DNA of 6,186 bases, taken from positions 1-6,186 of the forward strand of contig JAQULD010000092.1 in the NCBI GenBank assembly GCA_028719045.1. Reading direction: 5' to 3'. The position numbers were made by a program, and so were the translations under genes. The notes under the pieces were generated by a model that was not told the DNA's origin, made no database searches, and was given only the letters and a program-made list of their open reading frames with translations. This stretch comes from Candidatus Omnitrophota bacterium (GTDB taxonomy: Bacteria > Omnitrophota > Koll11 > Gygaellales > Profunditerraquicolaceae). Below, piece after piece: positions 1 to 5,701 of the stretch. How positions within the stretch are numbered: position 1 is the stretch's first letter; the number at the start of each line of letters is the position of its first letter.

Positions 1-22
1 CGTTATGGTCATAACTATCCAT
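1..22 (-). CDS. 5' end of an unidentified gene, possibly leuS
   Basis: Only the first seven codons are inside the window, read from an ATG at 22-20; they give MDSYDHN. The start is credible because an SD sequence lies directly upstream and a near-consensus promoter lies before that. Many leucyl-tRNA synthetases begin with a Y-(D/N)-H-(K/N) motif a few residues in, followed by IExKWQ, so leuS is a reasonable guess. Seven residues cannot establish this, so no symbol is given. The gene is co-directional with rdgB but probably starts its own transcript. Confidence 0.55.
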
Positions 23-25
23 TTT

Positions 26-33
26 CCTCACCT
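26..33 (-). promoter_or_regulatory. Ribosome binding site of the left-edge gene
   Basis: On the minus strand the sequence AGGTGAGG lies three bases before the ATG at 22-20. AGGTGA is complementary to the 3' end of 16S rRNA (consensus AAGGAGGTGA), leaving five bases to the start codon, and GAGG is an alternative register. This is one of the strongest SD sequences in the window and is the main support for calling a gene start here. Confidence 0.65.
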
Positions 34-52
34 AAAATTATATTAAATTTTA

Positions 53-81
53 AGTATAACATTTAAAATATTTATTGTCAA
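53..81 (-). promoter_or_regulatory. Sigma-70 type promoter for the left-edge gene
   Basis: Read on the minus strand there is a perfect -35 box TTGACA (81-76), a 17-base spacer, and a -10 box TATACT (58-53, five of six matches to TATAAT). Transcription would start near position 46, giving a leader of roughly 24 bases that contains the SD at 33-26. The -35 box includes the TGA stop codon of rdgB (80-78). The AT richness of the segment makes the -10 alone unremarkable, but a perfect -35 at ideal spacing is much less likely by chance. That the promoter is active is inference. Confidence 0.6.
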
Positions 82-698
82 AAGCAATTGGCAGCCTGAG
101 ACTTAAGATAATTCAGGATCAGCTTCTTCGCCTTTACCAGCGCCTTGTAACGGTGGCTCATCTTGTGTTTTATCTCAGGGCCAAGCTGGGCGAAGGTCTT
201 TTTGTATTTCGGGATAATAAAAAGCGGGTCGTAACCAAAACCAAAACTACCCGAGGGCTCGTAACCGATCACCCCTGAACACCTGCCTTCCACCACTCCG
301 ATAATGCCGTCTTTATCCGCGAGCGCGACCGCGCAGGTATAATGCGCTTTTCTCTCTTTAAGAGGAAGACTGCCGAGTGATTCCAGCAGTTTTTCATTGT
401 TCTTGGCGTCGTTTTTGTCTTTTCCTGAAAAACGCGAGGAATATACCCCGGGTTTTCCGCCCAAAGCGTCAACGCAAAGTCCGGAATCTTCCCCCATTGT
501 GAGTTTTTTGGTGAAACGCGCGATCTTAACGGCCTTAATTACCGCGTTTTCCGAGAAAGTCTTGCCGTTTTCCACGATCTTCGGAGTAGACGGATAATTT
601 TCGAGCGAGATTATTTCCAAATCAAAATCTTTTAAAATTTCTTTTATCTCTTCCAGCTTCTTTTTGTTCTTTGTCGCGACAACAAGTTTTTCTGACAT
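78..698 (-). CDS. rdgB: XTP/dITP pyrophosphatase (RdgB/HAM1 family)
   Basis: This Mg-dependent cytoplasmic enzyme hydrolyses dITP, ITP and XTP to the monophosphates, keeping deaminated purines out of DNA and RNA. The 206-residue protein has the full family signature. The N-terminal nucleotide-binding T9-x-N11-x-x-K14 is followed by TFSENA (47-52), where E50 is a likely metal ligand. Then comes GEDSGLCVDALGG (69-81), whose D71 matches the catalytic base, then SFGFGYDPLF (151-160) and MSHR (180-183) near the end. The usual DDSGL reads EDSGL here, a conservative change. Length is normal for the family. The ATG is preceded by AAAGGA (707-702), which starts three bases after the rph stop codon. 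Only 11 bp separate the two genes, and rph-rdgB adjacency is common in bacteria. It is probably the last gene of the long operon, because a promoter for the next gene overlaps its stop codon. Confidence 0.96.
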   Translation of the reverse strand: MSEKLVVATKNKKKLEEIKEILKDFDLEIISLENYPSTPKIVENGKTFSENAVIKAVKIARFTKKLTMGEDSGLCVDALGGKPGVYSSRFSGKDKNDAKNNEKLLESLGSLPLKERKAHYTCAVALADKDGIIGVVEGRCSGVIGYEPSGSFGFGYDPLFIIPKYKKTFAQLGPEIKHKMSHRYKALVKAKKLILNYLKSQAANCF

Positions 699-709
699 TG
701 ATCCTTTGG

Positions 710-1426
710 TTAATCGAATATGCCTTTGAGCAGTTTACGCTGGATATCGTTCAATTCGCGGATACCAACGGCGGCGAGATCAAGCAGCCGGTCCATCTCT
801 TCTTTTTTAAAAGTCTTCCTTTCAGCGGTGCCCTGGACTTCAATGAACTCACCCGCTGATGTCATCACTACGTTCATATCCACGTCCGCGCGGGAATCCT
901 CTTCATAAGCCAGGTCCAAAAGCGGTTCTTTACCCACGATGCCGACGCTTGTCGCCGCCACATAATCCCTGACAGGGATCCGCGGGATCATCCCGGCTTT
1001 TTTAATTTTGTCCAAAGCCAGGATAAGCGCCACGAAACTTCCGGTGACGGATGCGGTACGCGTTCCTCCGTCTCCCTGGATCACATCGCAATCAAGCCAG
1101 ATAGTGCGTTCGCCTAAATTTTTCATGTCGGTAACCACGCGCAGGGACCTGCCGACCAGCCGTTGTATCTCATGTGTCCTGCCTGAATCTTTTCCCCTGG
1201 GTATCCGGCTATGACATGAACGCGGAAGCATCCCATATTCAGCGGTAACCCAGCCGCTTCCGGAATTCTTCAAGAATGGCGGTACACTCTCTTCCACTGA
1301 AGCGGTGCAAATCACACGCGTATTGCCCGTTTCAATAAGGCAGGAACCTTCGGCAAATTTAATATAGTCCCTGGTTATTGTCACCTTTCTTAATTGATCA
1401 CTGTTCCTTCCGTCTGAACGCGCCAT
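710..1426 (-). CDS. rph: Ribonuclease PH
   Basis: RNase PH is a phosphate-dependent 3'-to-5' exoribonuclease, a hexameric ring in the family, that trims tRNA 3' ends and degrades structured RNA. The 238-residue protein is full length and very typical. It opens with RSDGR (3-7) and DQLR (10-13), continues with [10 protein letters not shown] (31-40), [13 protein letters not shown] (58-70), GRTHEIQRL (82-90) and [15 protein letters not shown] (112-126). The phosphate-binding arginines correspond to R83 and R123, and the catalytic aspartates to D177 and D183 in EEDSRADVD. The ATG directly follows the TAA of the fumarase beta gene with no base between. Its SD, AAGGAG (1436-1431), lies inside the end of that upstream gene, so the two are likely coupled in translation. 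rdgB follows 11 bp downstream. There is no sign of truncation, unlike the frameshifted rph known from some E. coli K-12 strains. Confidence 0.98.
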   Translation of the reverse strand: MARSDGRNSDQLRKVTITRDYIKFAEGSCLIETGNTRVICTASVEESVPPFLKNSGSGWVTAEYGMLPRSCHSRIPRGKDSGRTHEIQRLVGRSLRVVTDMKNLGERTIWLDCDVIQGDGGTRTASVTGSFVALILALDKIKKAGMIPRIPVRDYVAATSVGIVGKEPLLDLAYEEDSRADVDMNVVMTSAGEFIEVQGTAERKTFKKEEMDRLLDLAAVGIRELNDIQRKLLKGIFD

Positions 1427-1966
1427 TTATCTCCTTGTTTTATTTGTATTAAAAATATTTCCGCCCCGGGCGTCTATCGCCACTATCGCGGGGAAATCAA
1501 CTACTTCCAGTTTGTGGATAGCTTCAGGGCCTAGATCAGGATAAGCGGCCTTTTTAGCTTTTTTTACGCATTTTGAAAGCAACGCTCCGCAGCCGGCGTA
1601 AGTAACAAGATATACCGCGCCGTGTTTCTTTATTGCCTGGAGGACCTCTTCGGAACGATTGCCTTTCCCGATCATGACTTTGAGCCCGGATTTAAGTAAC
1701 AAAGGGGTAAACGCGTCCATGCGCCTGCTGGTAGTAGGGCCGCAGGAGCCGATTACTTTTCCCTTAGGTGTAGCGGTAGGGCCGCAATAATAGACCACCG
1801 CGCTTTTTAAATCTAGAGGCGGTTTTTTGTTTTGCGAAAGCGCATCTGCCAGCCTTTTGTGCGCCTGGTCGCGGGCAGTAAAGATTGTCCCGCTCAGCAA
1901 AAGCTCATCGCCCGCTTTTAATTGGACAATCAGCTCTTTTGTCAATGGAGTATGTATCTTTATCAT
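1427..1966 (-). CDS. fumB: Fumarate hydratase class I, beta subunit (TtdB/FumA C-terminal family)
   Basis: This is the smaller subunit of a two-subunit, 4Fe-4S dependent hydro-lyase that interconverts fumarate and malate (or dehydrates tartrate in relatives). The 179-residue protein aligns throughout with the family. It shows LKAGDELLLSG (16-26), ARDQAH (31-36), YYCGPT (59-64), GSCGPTTSRRMD (73-84), MIGKG (98-102), and DLGPEAIHKLEVVDFPA (144-160) near the C terminus. The segment usually reading close to GGAAAL is AGCGALLSKC (124-133), with two cysteines. The ATG lies two bases after the alpha-subunit stop codon. No SD is visible in front of it, so translation probably depends on ribosomes finishing the alpha gene. 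The symbol denotes the beta subunit, not the fused E. coli FumB. Fumarase is favoured over L-tartrate dehydratase because nothing nearby suggests tartrate use, but sequence motifs alone do not separate them. Confidence 0.88.
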   Translation of the reverse strand: MIKIHTPLTKELIVQLKAGDELLLSGTIFTARDQAHKRLADALSQNKKPPLDLKSAVVYYCGPTATPKGKVIGSCGPTTSRRMDAFTPLLLKSGLKVMIGKGNRSEEVLQAIKKHGAVYLVTYAGCGALLSKCVKKAKKAAYPDLGPEAIHKLEVVDFPAIVAIDARGGNIFNTNKTRR

Positions 1967-1968
1967 TA

Positions 1969-2790
1969 TTATAATACTGCGGTTGCGCTGCGCAGCGCGT
2001 GGCAGCTGATATTCACCGCGACCGGCAAACCCGCGATATGCGTCGGATAAGTCTCGATATTTACCGATAGGCAGGTATTTTTACCGCCCAAACCCATTGG
2101 GCCGATATTCAGTTTGTTGATTTCTTTCAGCAATCGTCTTTCTAATCCGGTCAACGGCCTTCCGATCTTTTTTAACAACGCTTTTTTCGCCAGAAGCATC
2201 GCGTAATCCGCGGTGCCGCCGACACCTATTCCCACTACATAAGGAGGACAGGCGTCCGGACCGGCATTTTTTACCACTCCTATAATGAACTCCCTGACCT
2301 GATCTATCTTGACGGTAGGATTAAACATCTTAAGCTGCGCTTTGTTCTCGCAGCCAAAACCTTTTGGTAAAACCGTCAATTTTAATTTGCTTCCCCCTGT
2401 TATTTCAGTATGGATAACCGCCGGAGTATATCCCGGTTTTCCCCGTTTAAGCGGATCTTTTATCACCGAGCTTCTTAAAGAAGCTTCTTTGTACCCCTGG
2501 TCTATTCCTTTATTTATAGCCTTTTTAAAATCCCCTTCAATCCTTACGTCTTGGCCGATTTCCACAAAAACACAGGGCATACCGGTATCCTGGCAGATAG
2601 CAAACCCTTCTTTTGCGGCAATCCCGGCGTTCTTAATGATCGCCTCTATTATCCTCTTTGCGCTGGAATTTTTTTCCGCGGAATGCGCCGAACGCAAACG
2701 GTTAAGCATTTCTTTAGCCAAAAAAACGTTCGCTTTTACGCACAGGTCTTTTACCGCGGAGGTTACTCTTTCGGAAGATATTGTTCTCAT
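1969..2790 (-). CDS. fumA: Fumarate hydratase class I, alpha subunit (TtdA/FumA N-terminal family)
   Basis: This is the iron-sulfur subunit of the hydro-lyase that works with the next gene, probably in a full or partial TCA cycle. The 273-residue protein contains the three expected 4Fe-4S cysteines: C66 in CQDTG (66-70), C181 in ACPP (180-183) and C263 in CHALR (263-267). Other family motifs are FVEIGQDV (75-82), LPKGFGCEN (141-149), GIGVGGTADYA (187-197), LNIGPMGLGG (227-236) and HIAGLPVAVN (251-260). Four further cysteines occur at positions 7, 73, 147 and 240; relatives often have serine in place of C147. The ATG overlaps the queF stop codon in an ATGA arrangement, and AAGGG (2798-2794) may serve as its SD. 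A perfect 14-base palindrome lies in the last codons, just ahead of the beta gene. Fe-S class I fumarases are oxygen sensitive and frequent in anaerobes. The symbol denotes the alpha subunit; tartrate dehydratase remains possible. Confidence 0.9.
   Translation of the reverse strand: MRTISSERVTSAVKDLCVKANVFLAKEMLNRLRSAHSAEKNSSAKRIIEAIIKNAGIAAKEGFAICQDTGMPCVFVEIGQDVRIEGDFKKAINKGIDQGYKEASLRSSVIKDPLKRGKPGYTPAVIHTEITGGSKLKLTVLPKGFGCENKAQLKMFNPTVKIDQVREFIIGVVKNAGPDACPPYVVGIGVGGTADYAMLLAKKALLKKIGRPLTGLERRLLKEINKLNIGPMGLGGKNTCLSVNIETYPTHIAGLPVAVNISCHALRSATAVL
1985..1998 (-). repeat. Perfect palindrome at the fumA/fumB junction
   Basis: GCGCTGCGCAGCGC is its own reverse complement. In the mRNA it can fold into a hairpin with a 5-bp GC-rich stem and a 4-base loop. 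It lies within the last codons of fumA (part of CHALRSATAVL) and ends 18 bases before the fumB ATG, where no SD is found. It also encodes family-conserved residues, so a structural role is not proven. Confidence 0.5.
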
Positions 2791-3185
2791 TTGCCCTTGT
2801 ACTCCCGGGTTACGGTAGTGGTTATCCCTCCACGGGGATTAAATTGGCCGGTGATCTTTGCCCAGCGGGGTTTTGCGGCCGCGACAAAATCTTCCAGCAT
2901 CCTATTGATGACATGCTCGTGAAAAATCCCGATATTGCGGAAGAATATGGTATACATCTTAAATGATTTCAATTCAATGCAGTATTTTCGCGGAGAATAT
3001 TCCACTTTTATTACCGCGAAATCCGGCAGGCCTGTCTTCGGGCAGATGCAGGTAAATTCCGGGATATCCAGAGAAATGGCATAAACCCTGTCCGGATACT
3101 GATTTTCCCAGACCTCTATTTCCGGCGTTCTTAATTTTTTGATATTTTTCTGCAAACCTTCGTAAGAAGATATTTTGTCCTTCAT
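2787..3185 (-). CDS. queF: NADPH-dependent preQ0 reductase (7-cyano-7-deazaguanine reductase)
   Basis: QueF reduces the nitrile of preQ0 to the aminomethyl group of preQ1 with two NADPH, the last step before insertion into tRNA by Tgt. At 132 residues this is the short, single-domain form of the tunnelling-fold enzyme as in B. subtilis, not the long E. coli type. EFTCICPKTGLPDFA (43-57) holds the catalytic cysteine, C48, and the acid D55. The diagnostic QueF motif is E71-L-K-S-F-K-M-Y78, and the substrate-binding pair is H89-E90 in FHEH. An additional cysteine, C46, sits two residues before the catalytic one; B. subtilis has serine there. The start has a good SD, AGGAG (3199-3195), nine bases upstream and inside queE. 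The gene follows queE after a single base and overlaps fumA by four. The presence of QueF indicates queuosine rather than only a preQ0 end product. Confidence 0.96.
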   Translation of the reverse strand: MKDKISSYEGLQKNIKKLRTPEIEVWENQYPDRVYAISLDIPEFTCICPKTGLPDFAVIKVEYSPRKYCIELKSFKMYTIFFRNIGIFHEHVINRMLEDFVAAAKPRWAKITGQFNPRGGITTTVTREYKGK

Positions 3186-3186
3186 T

Positions 3187-3858
3187 TTACATGACTCCTA
3201 TCAATTTATGCATTTGGGGAATGACGCATGCCGCGATATTTTCCCTGGAACAGATATTCCTGAAACTATTTAATTTTGTCCGCAGTTCCAGTCCGTCTTC
3301 AAGGCTGTTCGGCTGTAAGACCAGGAAGGAAAAACTCCTTAATTCCTTAAGCAATTTTATCGCCTCCATCAGGTCATCTTCCCTGGTAGCGCTACAGATG
3401 ATCGCTTTTAAGAAAACTTCTTTTCGGGAAGCTATCCGCAAAAAGCTCTTATGCTGCTGCCAGAAATCTGCAAGTCCGGTGGAACTGGGAAATTTAAAAT
3501 CCATGGCCACGAAATCAAGCAGGTCTATCACCTGCTCCAATTGATCGGGCAAGGTGCCGTTTGTCTCCAGGTAATTCTTAAAACCTTCCTGCCTGGTCAG
3601 CCGCAAAACTTCCTTTAAGAAATCAATCTGCAATAAAGGCTCACCTCCGGTAAAAGAAACGGAATGATACTTATCGCCGTAAATTTTTAGCTCAGAGACG
3701 AGTTCCGCGGGTTCATATTCCCTGAACTTTTCCGGTTTTGTGTCGCAATAGCCGCATTTAAGGTTACAGCCGTAGAAGCGCACGAATAATTGTTTCACCC
3801 CTAAATAAATACCTTCTCCCTGGATACTATCGAAAATTTCGGTTATCTTTGCTTTCAT
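3187..3858 (-). CDS. queE: 7-carboxy-7-deazaguanine synthase (radical SAM)
   Basis: QueE uses S-adenosylmethionine, a 4Fe-4S cluster and Mg to rearrange 6-carboxytetrahydropterin into 7-carboxy-7-deazaguanine. The 223-residue protein begins with the family's IFDSIQGEG (8-16). The radical-SAM cluster motif is C31-NLK-C35-GY-C38, a standard CX3CX2C, followed by DT. SFTGGEPLLQ (68-77) is the SAM-binding segment and ETNGT (98-102) follows. The C-terminal PQMHKLIGV (214-222) is also characteristic. Length is normal. The ATG lies seven bases after the queC stop codon and only a weak purine stretch (AAGAA) precedes it, so initiation is probably helped by coupling to queC. The neighbours catalyse the steps before (queD) and after (queC, queF), which confirms the assignment. 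Confidence 0.96.
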   Translation of the reverse strand: MKAKITEIFDSIQGEGIYLGVKQLFVRFYGCNLKCGYCDTKPEKFREYEPAELVSELKIYGDKYHSVSFTGGEPLLQIDFLKEVLRLTRQEGFKNYLETNGTLPDQLEQVIDLLDFVAMDFKFPSSTGLADFWQQHKSFLRIASRKEVFLKAIICSATREDDLMEAIKLLKELRSFSFLVLQPNSLEDGLELRTKLNSFRNICSRENIAACVIPQMHKLIGVM

Positions 3859-3865
3859 ATTCTTA

Positions 3866-4540
3866 TTAGCGTGTCCCCGGGTCTATGAGGCGGGCTTCAC
3901 GAAAGCCCTTAGCCCTGTAAAAACAACTGTCGCATTTGCCGCAAGGTTTACTCTTCCCGCGGTAACACGACCAGGTCAATCCAAAAGGCACGCCTAAACT
4001 TTTTCCGAGCCTTATTATCTGCGCCTTGGTTTTATCGATCAAAGGCGTTACCATCTCGATCTTTTTGTTCTCAACTCCGGACTTGGTCCCGGCCTTGATC
4101 ACTTTTTTAAAAGCCCGGTAAAACTGCGGCCGGCAGTCCGGGTAACCGGAATAATCCTGGGCGTGCGCGCCGATGAATATGGCTTCGGCGCCGGTTGCCT
4201 CAGCGCAGGAAAGCGCGAAACTTAAAAATATGATGTTCCTCGCCGGGACATAGGTGGAAGGTATCCCCTCTTTTACCTCATCCGGAACTTTTAGTTTTTT
4301 GTCGGTCAGGCTTGAGCCTTTCCAGGGAAGGCTGATCTTTACCACCGAAAAATCGCTTCCGCAGGATCGAGCCACGGATTTAGCGGCGCTTATTTCTTTG
4401 CTGTGGCGCTGGCCGTAATCGAAAATAAGGCAGAACGGCTCGTAACCTTTCCTAACGGCAAAATATAATGTTACGGCCGAATCCAGCCCGCCGGACAACA
4501 GAACCACGGCGCGTTTCTTTGAAGTTTTAATCCTGCTCAT
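3866..4540 (-). CDS. queC: 7-cyano-7-deazaguanine synthase (preQ0 synthetase)
   Basis: QueC uses ATP and ammonia to convert 7-carboxy-7-deazaguanine to preQ0, through an adenylated intermediate. The 224-residue protein has the N-type ATP pyrophosphatase P-loop SGGLDS (16-21), then FDYGQRH (40-46), STYVPARN (95-102) and YSGYPDCRPQF (130-140), all typical of QueC. Near the C terminus four cysteines, C192, C200, C203 and C206, form the structural zinc site. The ATG overlaps the end of queD by 14 bases. No SD is seen in the twenty bases before it, so translation most likely relies on ribosomes terminating at the queD TAA. A later start is unlikely, because the P-loop strand follows closely. QueC is shared with archaeosine and phage DNA deazaguanine pathways, but queF next door points to queuosine. 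Confidence 0.97.
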   Translation of the reverse strand: MSRIKTSKKRAVVLLSGGLDSAVTLYFAVRKGYEPFCLIFDYGQRHSKEISAAKSVARSCGSDFSVVKISLPWKGSSLTDKKLKVPDEVKEGIPSTYVPARNIIFLSFALSCAEATGAEAIFIGAHAQDYSGYPDCRPQFYRAFKKVIKAGTKSGVENKKIEMVTPLIDKTKAQIIRLGKSLGVPFGLTWSCYRGKSKPCGKCDSCFYRAKGFREARLIDPGTR

Positions 4541-4886
4541 ACGTGGCGGAACTGGTGTTGTTTTCCCAGACTGTCACCGATTTGGGGGTTAATTTATGCG
4601 CTTTAAGGCGATCGTAAATATATTTGGCGATATTTTCCGATGTGGGGTTGATCTTGCGAAAATAAGCTAAATTGTTTAGATACGTGTGGTCAAGCGGATC
4701 CAGGACCTTGTTAAGCTGCGCTTTTAAAAATTTAAAATCCAGGACCATACCTATCTTGTCGAGCGTGTTGCTTACGACCGTAACTTCGACTTTCCAGTTA
4801 TGGCCGTGCAGCGCTTCGCACTTGCCTTTATATCCCCGTAAATTATGGGCCGAACTGAAATTCGCTTCCACTTTTATGCTATACAC
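4527..4886 (-). CDS. queD: 6-carboxytetrahydropterin synthase (QueD, PTPS-like)
   Basis: QueD converts 7,8-dihydroneopterin triphosphate to 6-carboxy-5,6,7,8-tetrahydropterin, the first committed step of 7-deazaguanine synthesis. The 119-residue protein has the zinc ligands H14 (FSSAHNL), H27 and H29 (LHGHNW). The catalytic cysteine is C23 in GKCEALHGH, and the D66-H67 pair lies in PLDHTYL. PTSENIA (81-87) and E108 in VWEN are the usual late motifs. The LHGHNW context and small size favour QueD over eukaryotic-type 6-pyruvoyl tetrahydropterin synthase. The start codon is GTG, not ATG. It is supported by GAAGG six bases upstream and by the family's usual N terminus. It begins inside the last codons of murI (8-bp overlap), so there is no room for a promoter or riboswitch of its own just upstream. 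Confidence 0.95.
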   Translation of the reverse strand: MYSIKVEANFSSAHNLRGYKGKCEALHGHNWKVEVTVVSNTLDKIGMVLDFKFLKAQLNKVLDPLDHTYLNNLAYFRKINPTSENIAKYIYDRLKAHKLTPKSVTVWENNTSSATYEQD

Positions 4887-5673
4887 CGTTAACCTTCTTT
4901 ACGTTCTTTATCGGCCGGCCCAGGAATCTTTGCGCCAGGCCGCTGAACCACTCAGGATTATCGCTTACGAAGAATTTATGCGTGGCTTTTTTCCTGCCGT
5001 TATAAAGCAGGCCTTCGGAAGATAATATTTTCTTAACTTCTATGGCTACTTGTTTGGCGGAGTCGATCAAAGTCACCTGGCTCCCCATTTCTTTCTGAAT
5101 GACCGGCTTTAACAAAGGATAATGCGTGCAGCCGAGGATTACCGTATCGACCTTAGCGTCTTTTAAAGGCTTAAGATAAGCCTGCACTACTTCCGAGACC
5201 ACCTTTCCTGAAAGCCAGCCTTCTTCGACAAAAGGCACGAATAAAGGACAGGCCGCTGTAGTGACTTTCACGGAAGGATCCAGGTGTTTGATCTCATTCT
5301 CGTATGCCCCGCTCTTGATCGTCCCTTTGGTCCCGATCACGCCTACGCGCTTATTTTTGGTGGCGTATACAGCCTCTCTTACTCCGGGCACGATCACGCC
5401 GACTATCGGCACCTTGAAATGATTTTTTATGACCGGCAAGGCGACGCTGGAAACAGTATTGCAGGCGACGCAGATAAACTTTACTTCCTCTTTGAGCAAA
5501 AAGAGCGCGTCTTCGATAGAAAAACGTATCACGGTTTCTTTGGATTTTATTCCGTAAGGAACCCGGGCAGTATCCCCGAAATAGATTATGTCCTCATAAG
5601 GCAGTTGATGGATCAGTTCTTTCACCACGGTAAGCCCGCCGACGCCGGAATCAAACACACCTATTGGTTTCAA
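4879..5673 (-). CDS. murI: Glutamate racemase
   Basis: MurI is a cofactor-independent racemase that makes D-glutamate for peptidoglycan precursors in the cytoplasm. The 264-residue protein is full length. It opens with GVFDSGVGGLTV (5-16), containing the catalytic-site D8 and S9, followed by YFGDTARVPYG (31-41). The two catalytic cysteines are C71 in VACNTVSS and C182 in GCTHYPLL, with H184 beside the second. FVEEG (148-152) is the usual central motif. The start codon is TTG; no in-frame ATG is present between it and the amidase stop codon, and AAGGGGAG lies just upstream. The gene follows the amidase by 28 bp and overlaps queD by 8 bp. Its place next to a cell-wall amidase fits a cell-wall role. 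The aspartate racemase family shares the fold, but the ACNT and GCTHYPLL motifs here are those of MurI. Confidence 0.96.
   Translation of the reverse strand: MKPIGVFDSGVGGLTVVKELIHQLPYEDIIYFGDTARVPYGIKSKETVIRFSIEDALFLLKEEVKFICVACNTVSSVALPVIKNHFKVPIVGVIVPGVREAVYATKNKRVGVIGTKGTIKSGAYENEIKHLDPSVKVTTAACPLFVPFVEEGWLSGKVVSEVVQAYLKPLKDAKVDTVILGCTHYPLLKPVIQKEMGSQVTLIDSAKQVAIEVKKILSSEGLLYNGRKKATHKFFVSDNPEWFSGLAQRFLGRPIKNVKKVNGV
4893..4897 (-). promoter_or_regulatory. Ribosome binding site selecting the GTG start of queD
   Basis: On the minus strand GAAGG lies six bases before the GTG at 4886-4884, inside the last codons of murI (the Lys-Lys-Val stretch). The good spacing supports GTG as the genuine queD start; no in-frame ATG is available in the immediate upstream sequence. 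Confidence 0.6.
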
Positions 5674-5677
5674 ATCT

Positions 5678-5685
5678 CTCCCCTT
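5678..5685 (-). promoter_or_regulatory. Ribosome binding site selecting the TTG start of murI
   Basis: AAGGGGAG on the minus strand ends four bases before the TTG at 5673-5671; AAGGGG alone leaves six. It lies in the 28-bp gap after the amidase stop codon. It supports the TTG start, which also gives the exact N terminus expected for MurI (KPIGVFDSG). Confidence 0.65.
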
Positions 5686-5701
5686 TTGAGTTTTATGTTT
5701 A

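Noticed and set aside
37..42. Perfect TATAAT as the -10 box of the left-edge promoter
   Set aside because: No acceptable -35 hexamer lies 16-18 bases upstream, and the start site would fall within the SD. The TATACT at 58-53 with a perfect -35 is better.
47..69. Terminator after rdgB
   Set aside because: The only inverted repeat is a 7-bp stem made purely of A-T pairs without a proper T tract, too weak for an intrinsic terminator. It overlaps a promoter instead.
2469..2485. Inverted repeat AGCTTCTT-A-AAGAAGCT inside fumA, with AGCTTCTT repeated at 2482-2489
   Set aside because: It is fully within conserved coding sequence (codons for KEASLRS) and far from any gene junction. Codon coincidence explains it adequately.
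1427..2790. L-tartrate dehydratase (ttdAB) as the identity of the hydro-lyase pair
   Set aside because: It cannot be excluded from motifs, but there is no tartrate transporter or regulator nearby and the housekeeping context favours fumarase.
2309..2818. A 169-codon plus-strand open frame
   Set aside because: It lies entirely opposite the well-supported fumA and the end of queF, and its translation shows no family motif. It is a shadow of strong coding on the minus strand.
4879..4900. preQ1 riboswitch ahead of the que genes
   Set aside because: queD begins inside murI, so there is no untranslated leader to hold an aptamer, and none was seen in the 28-bp gap before murI.
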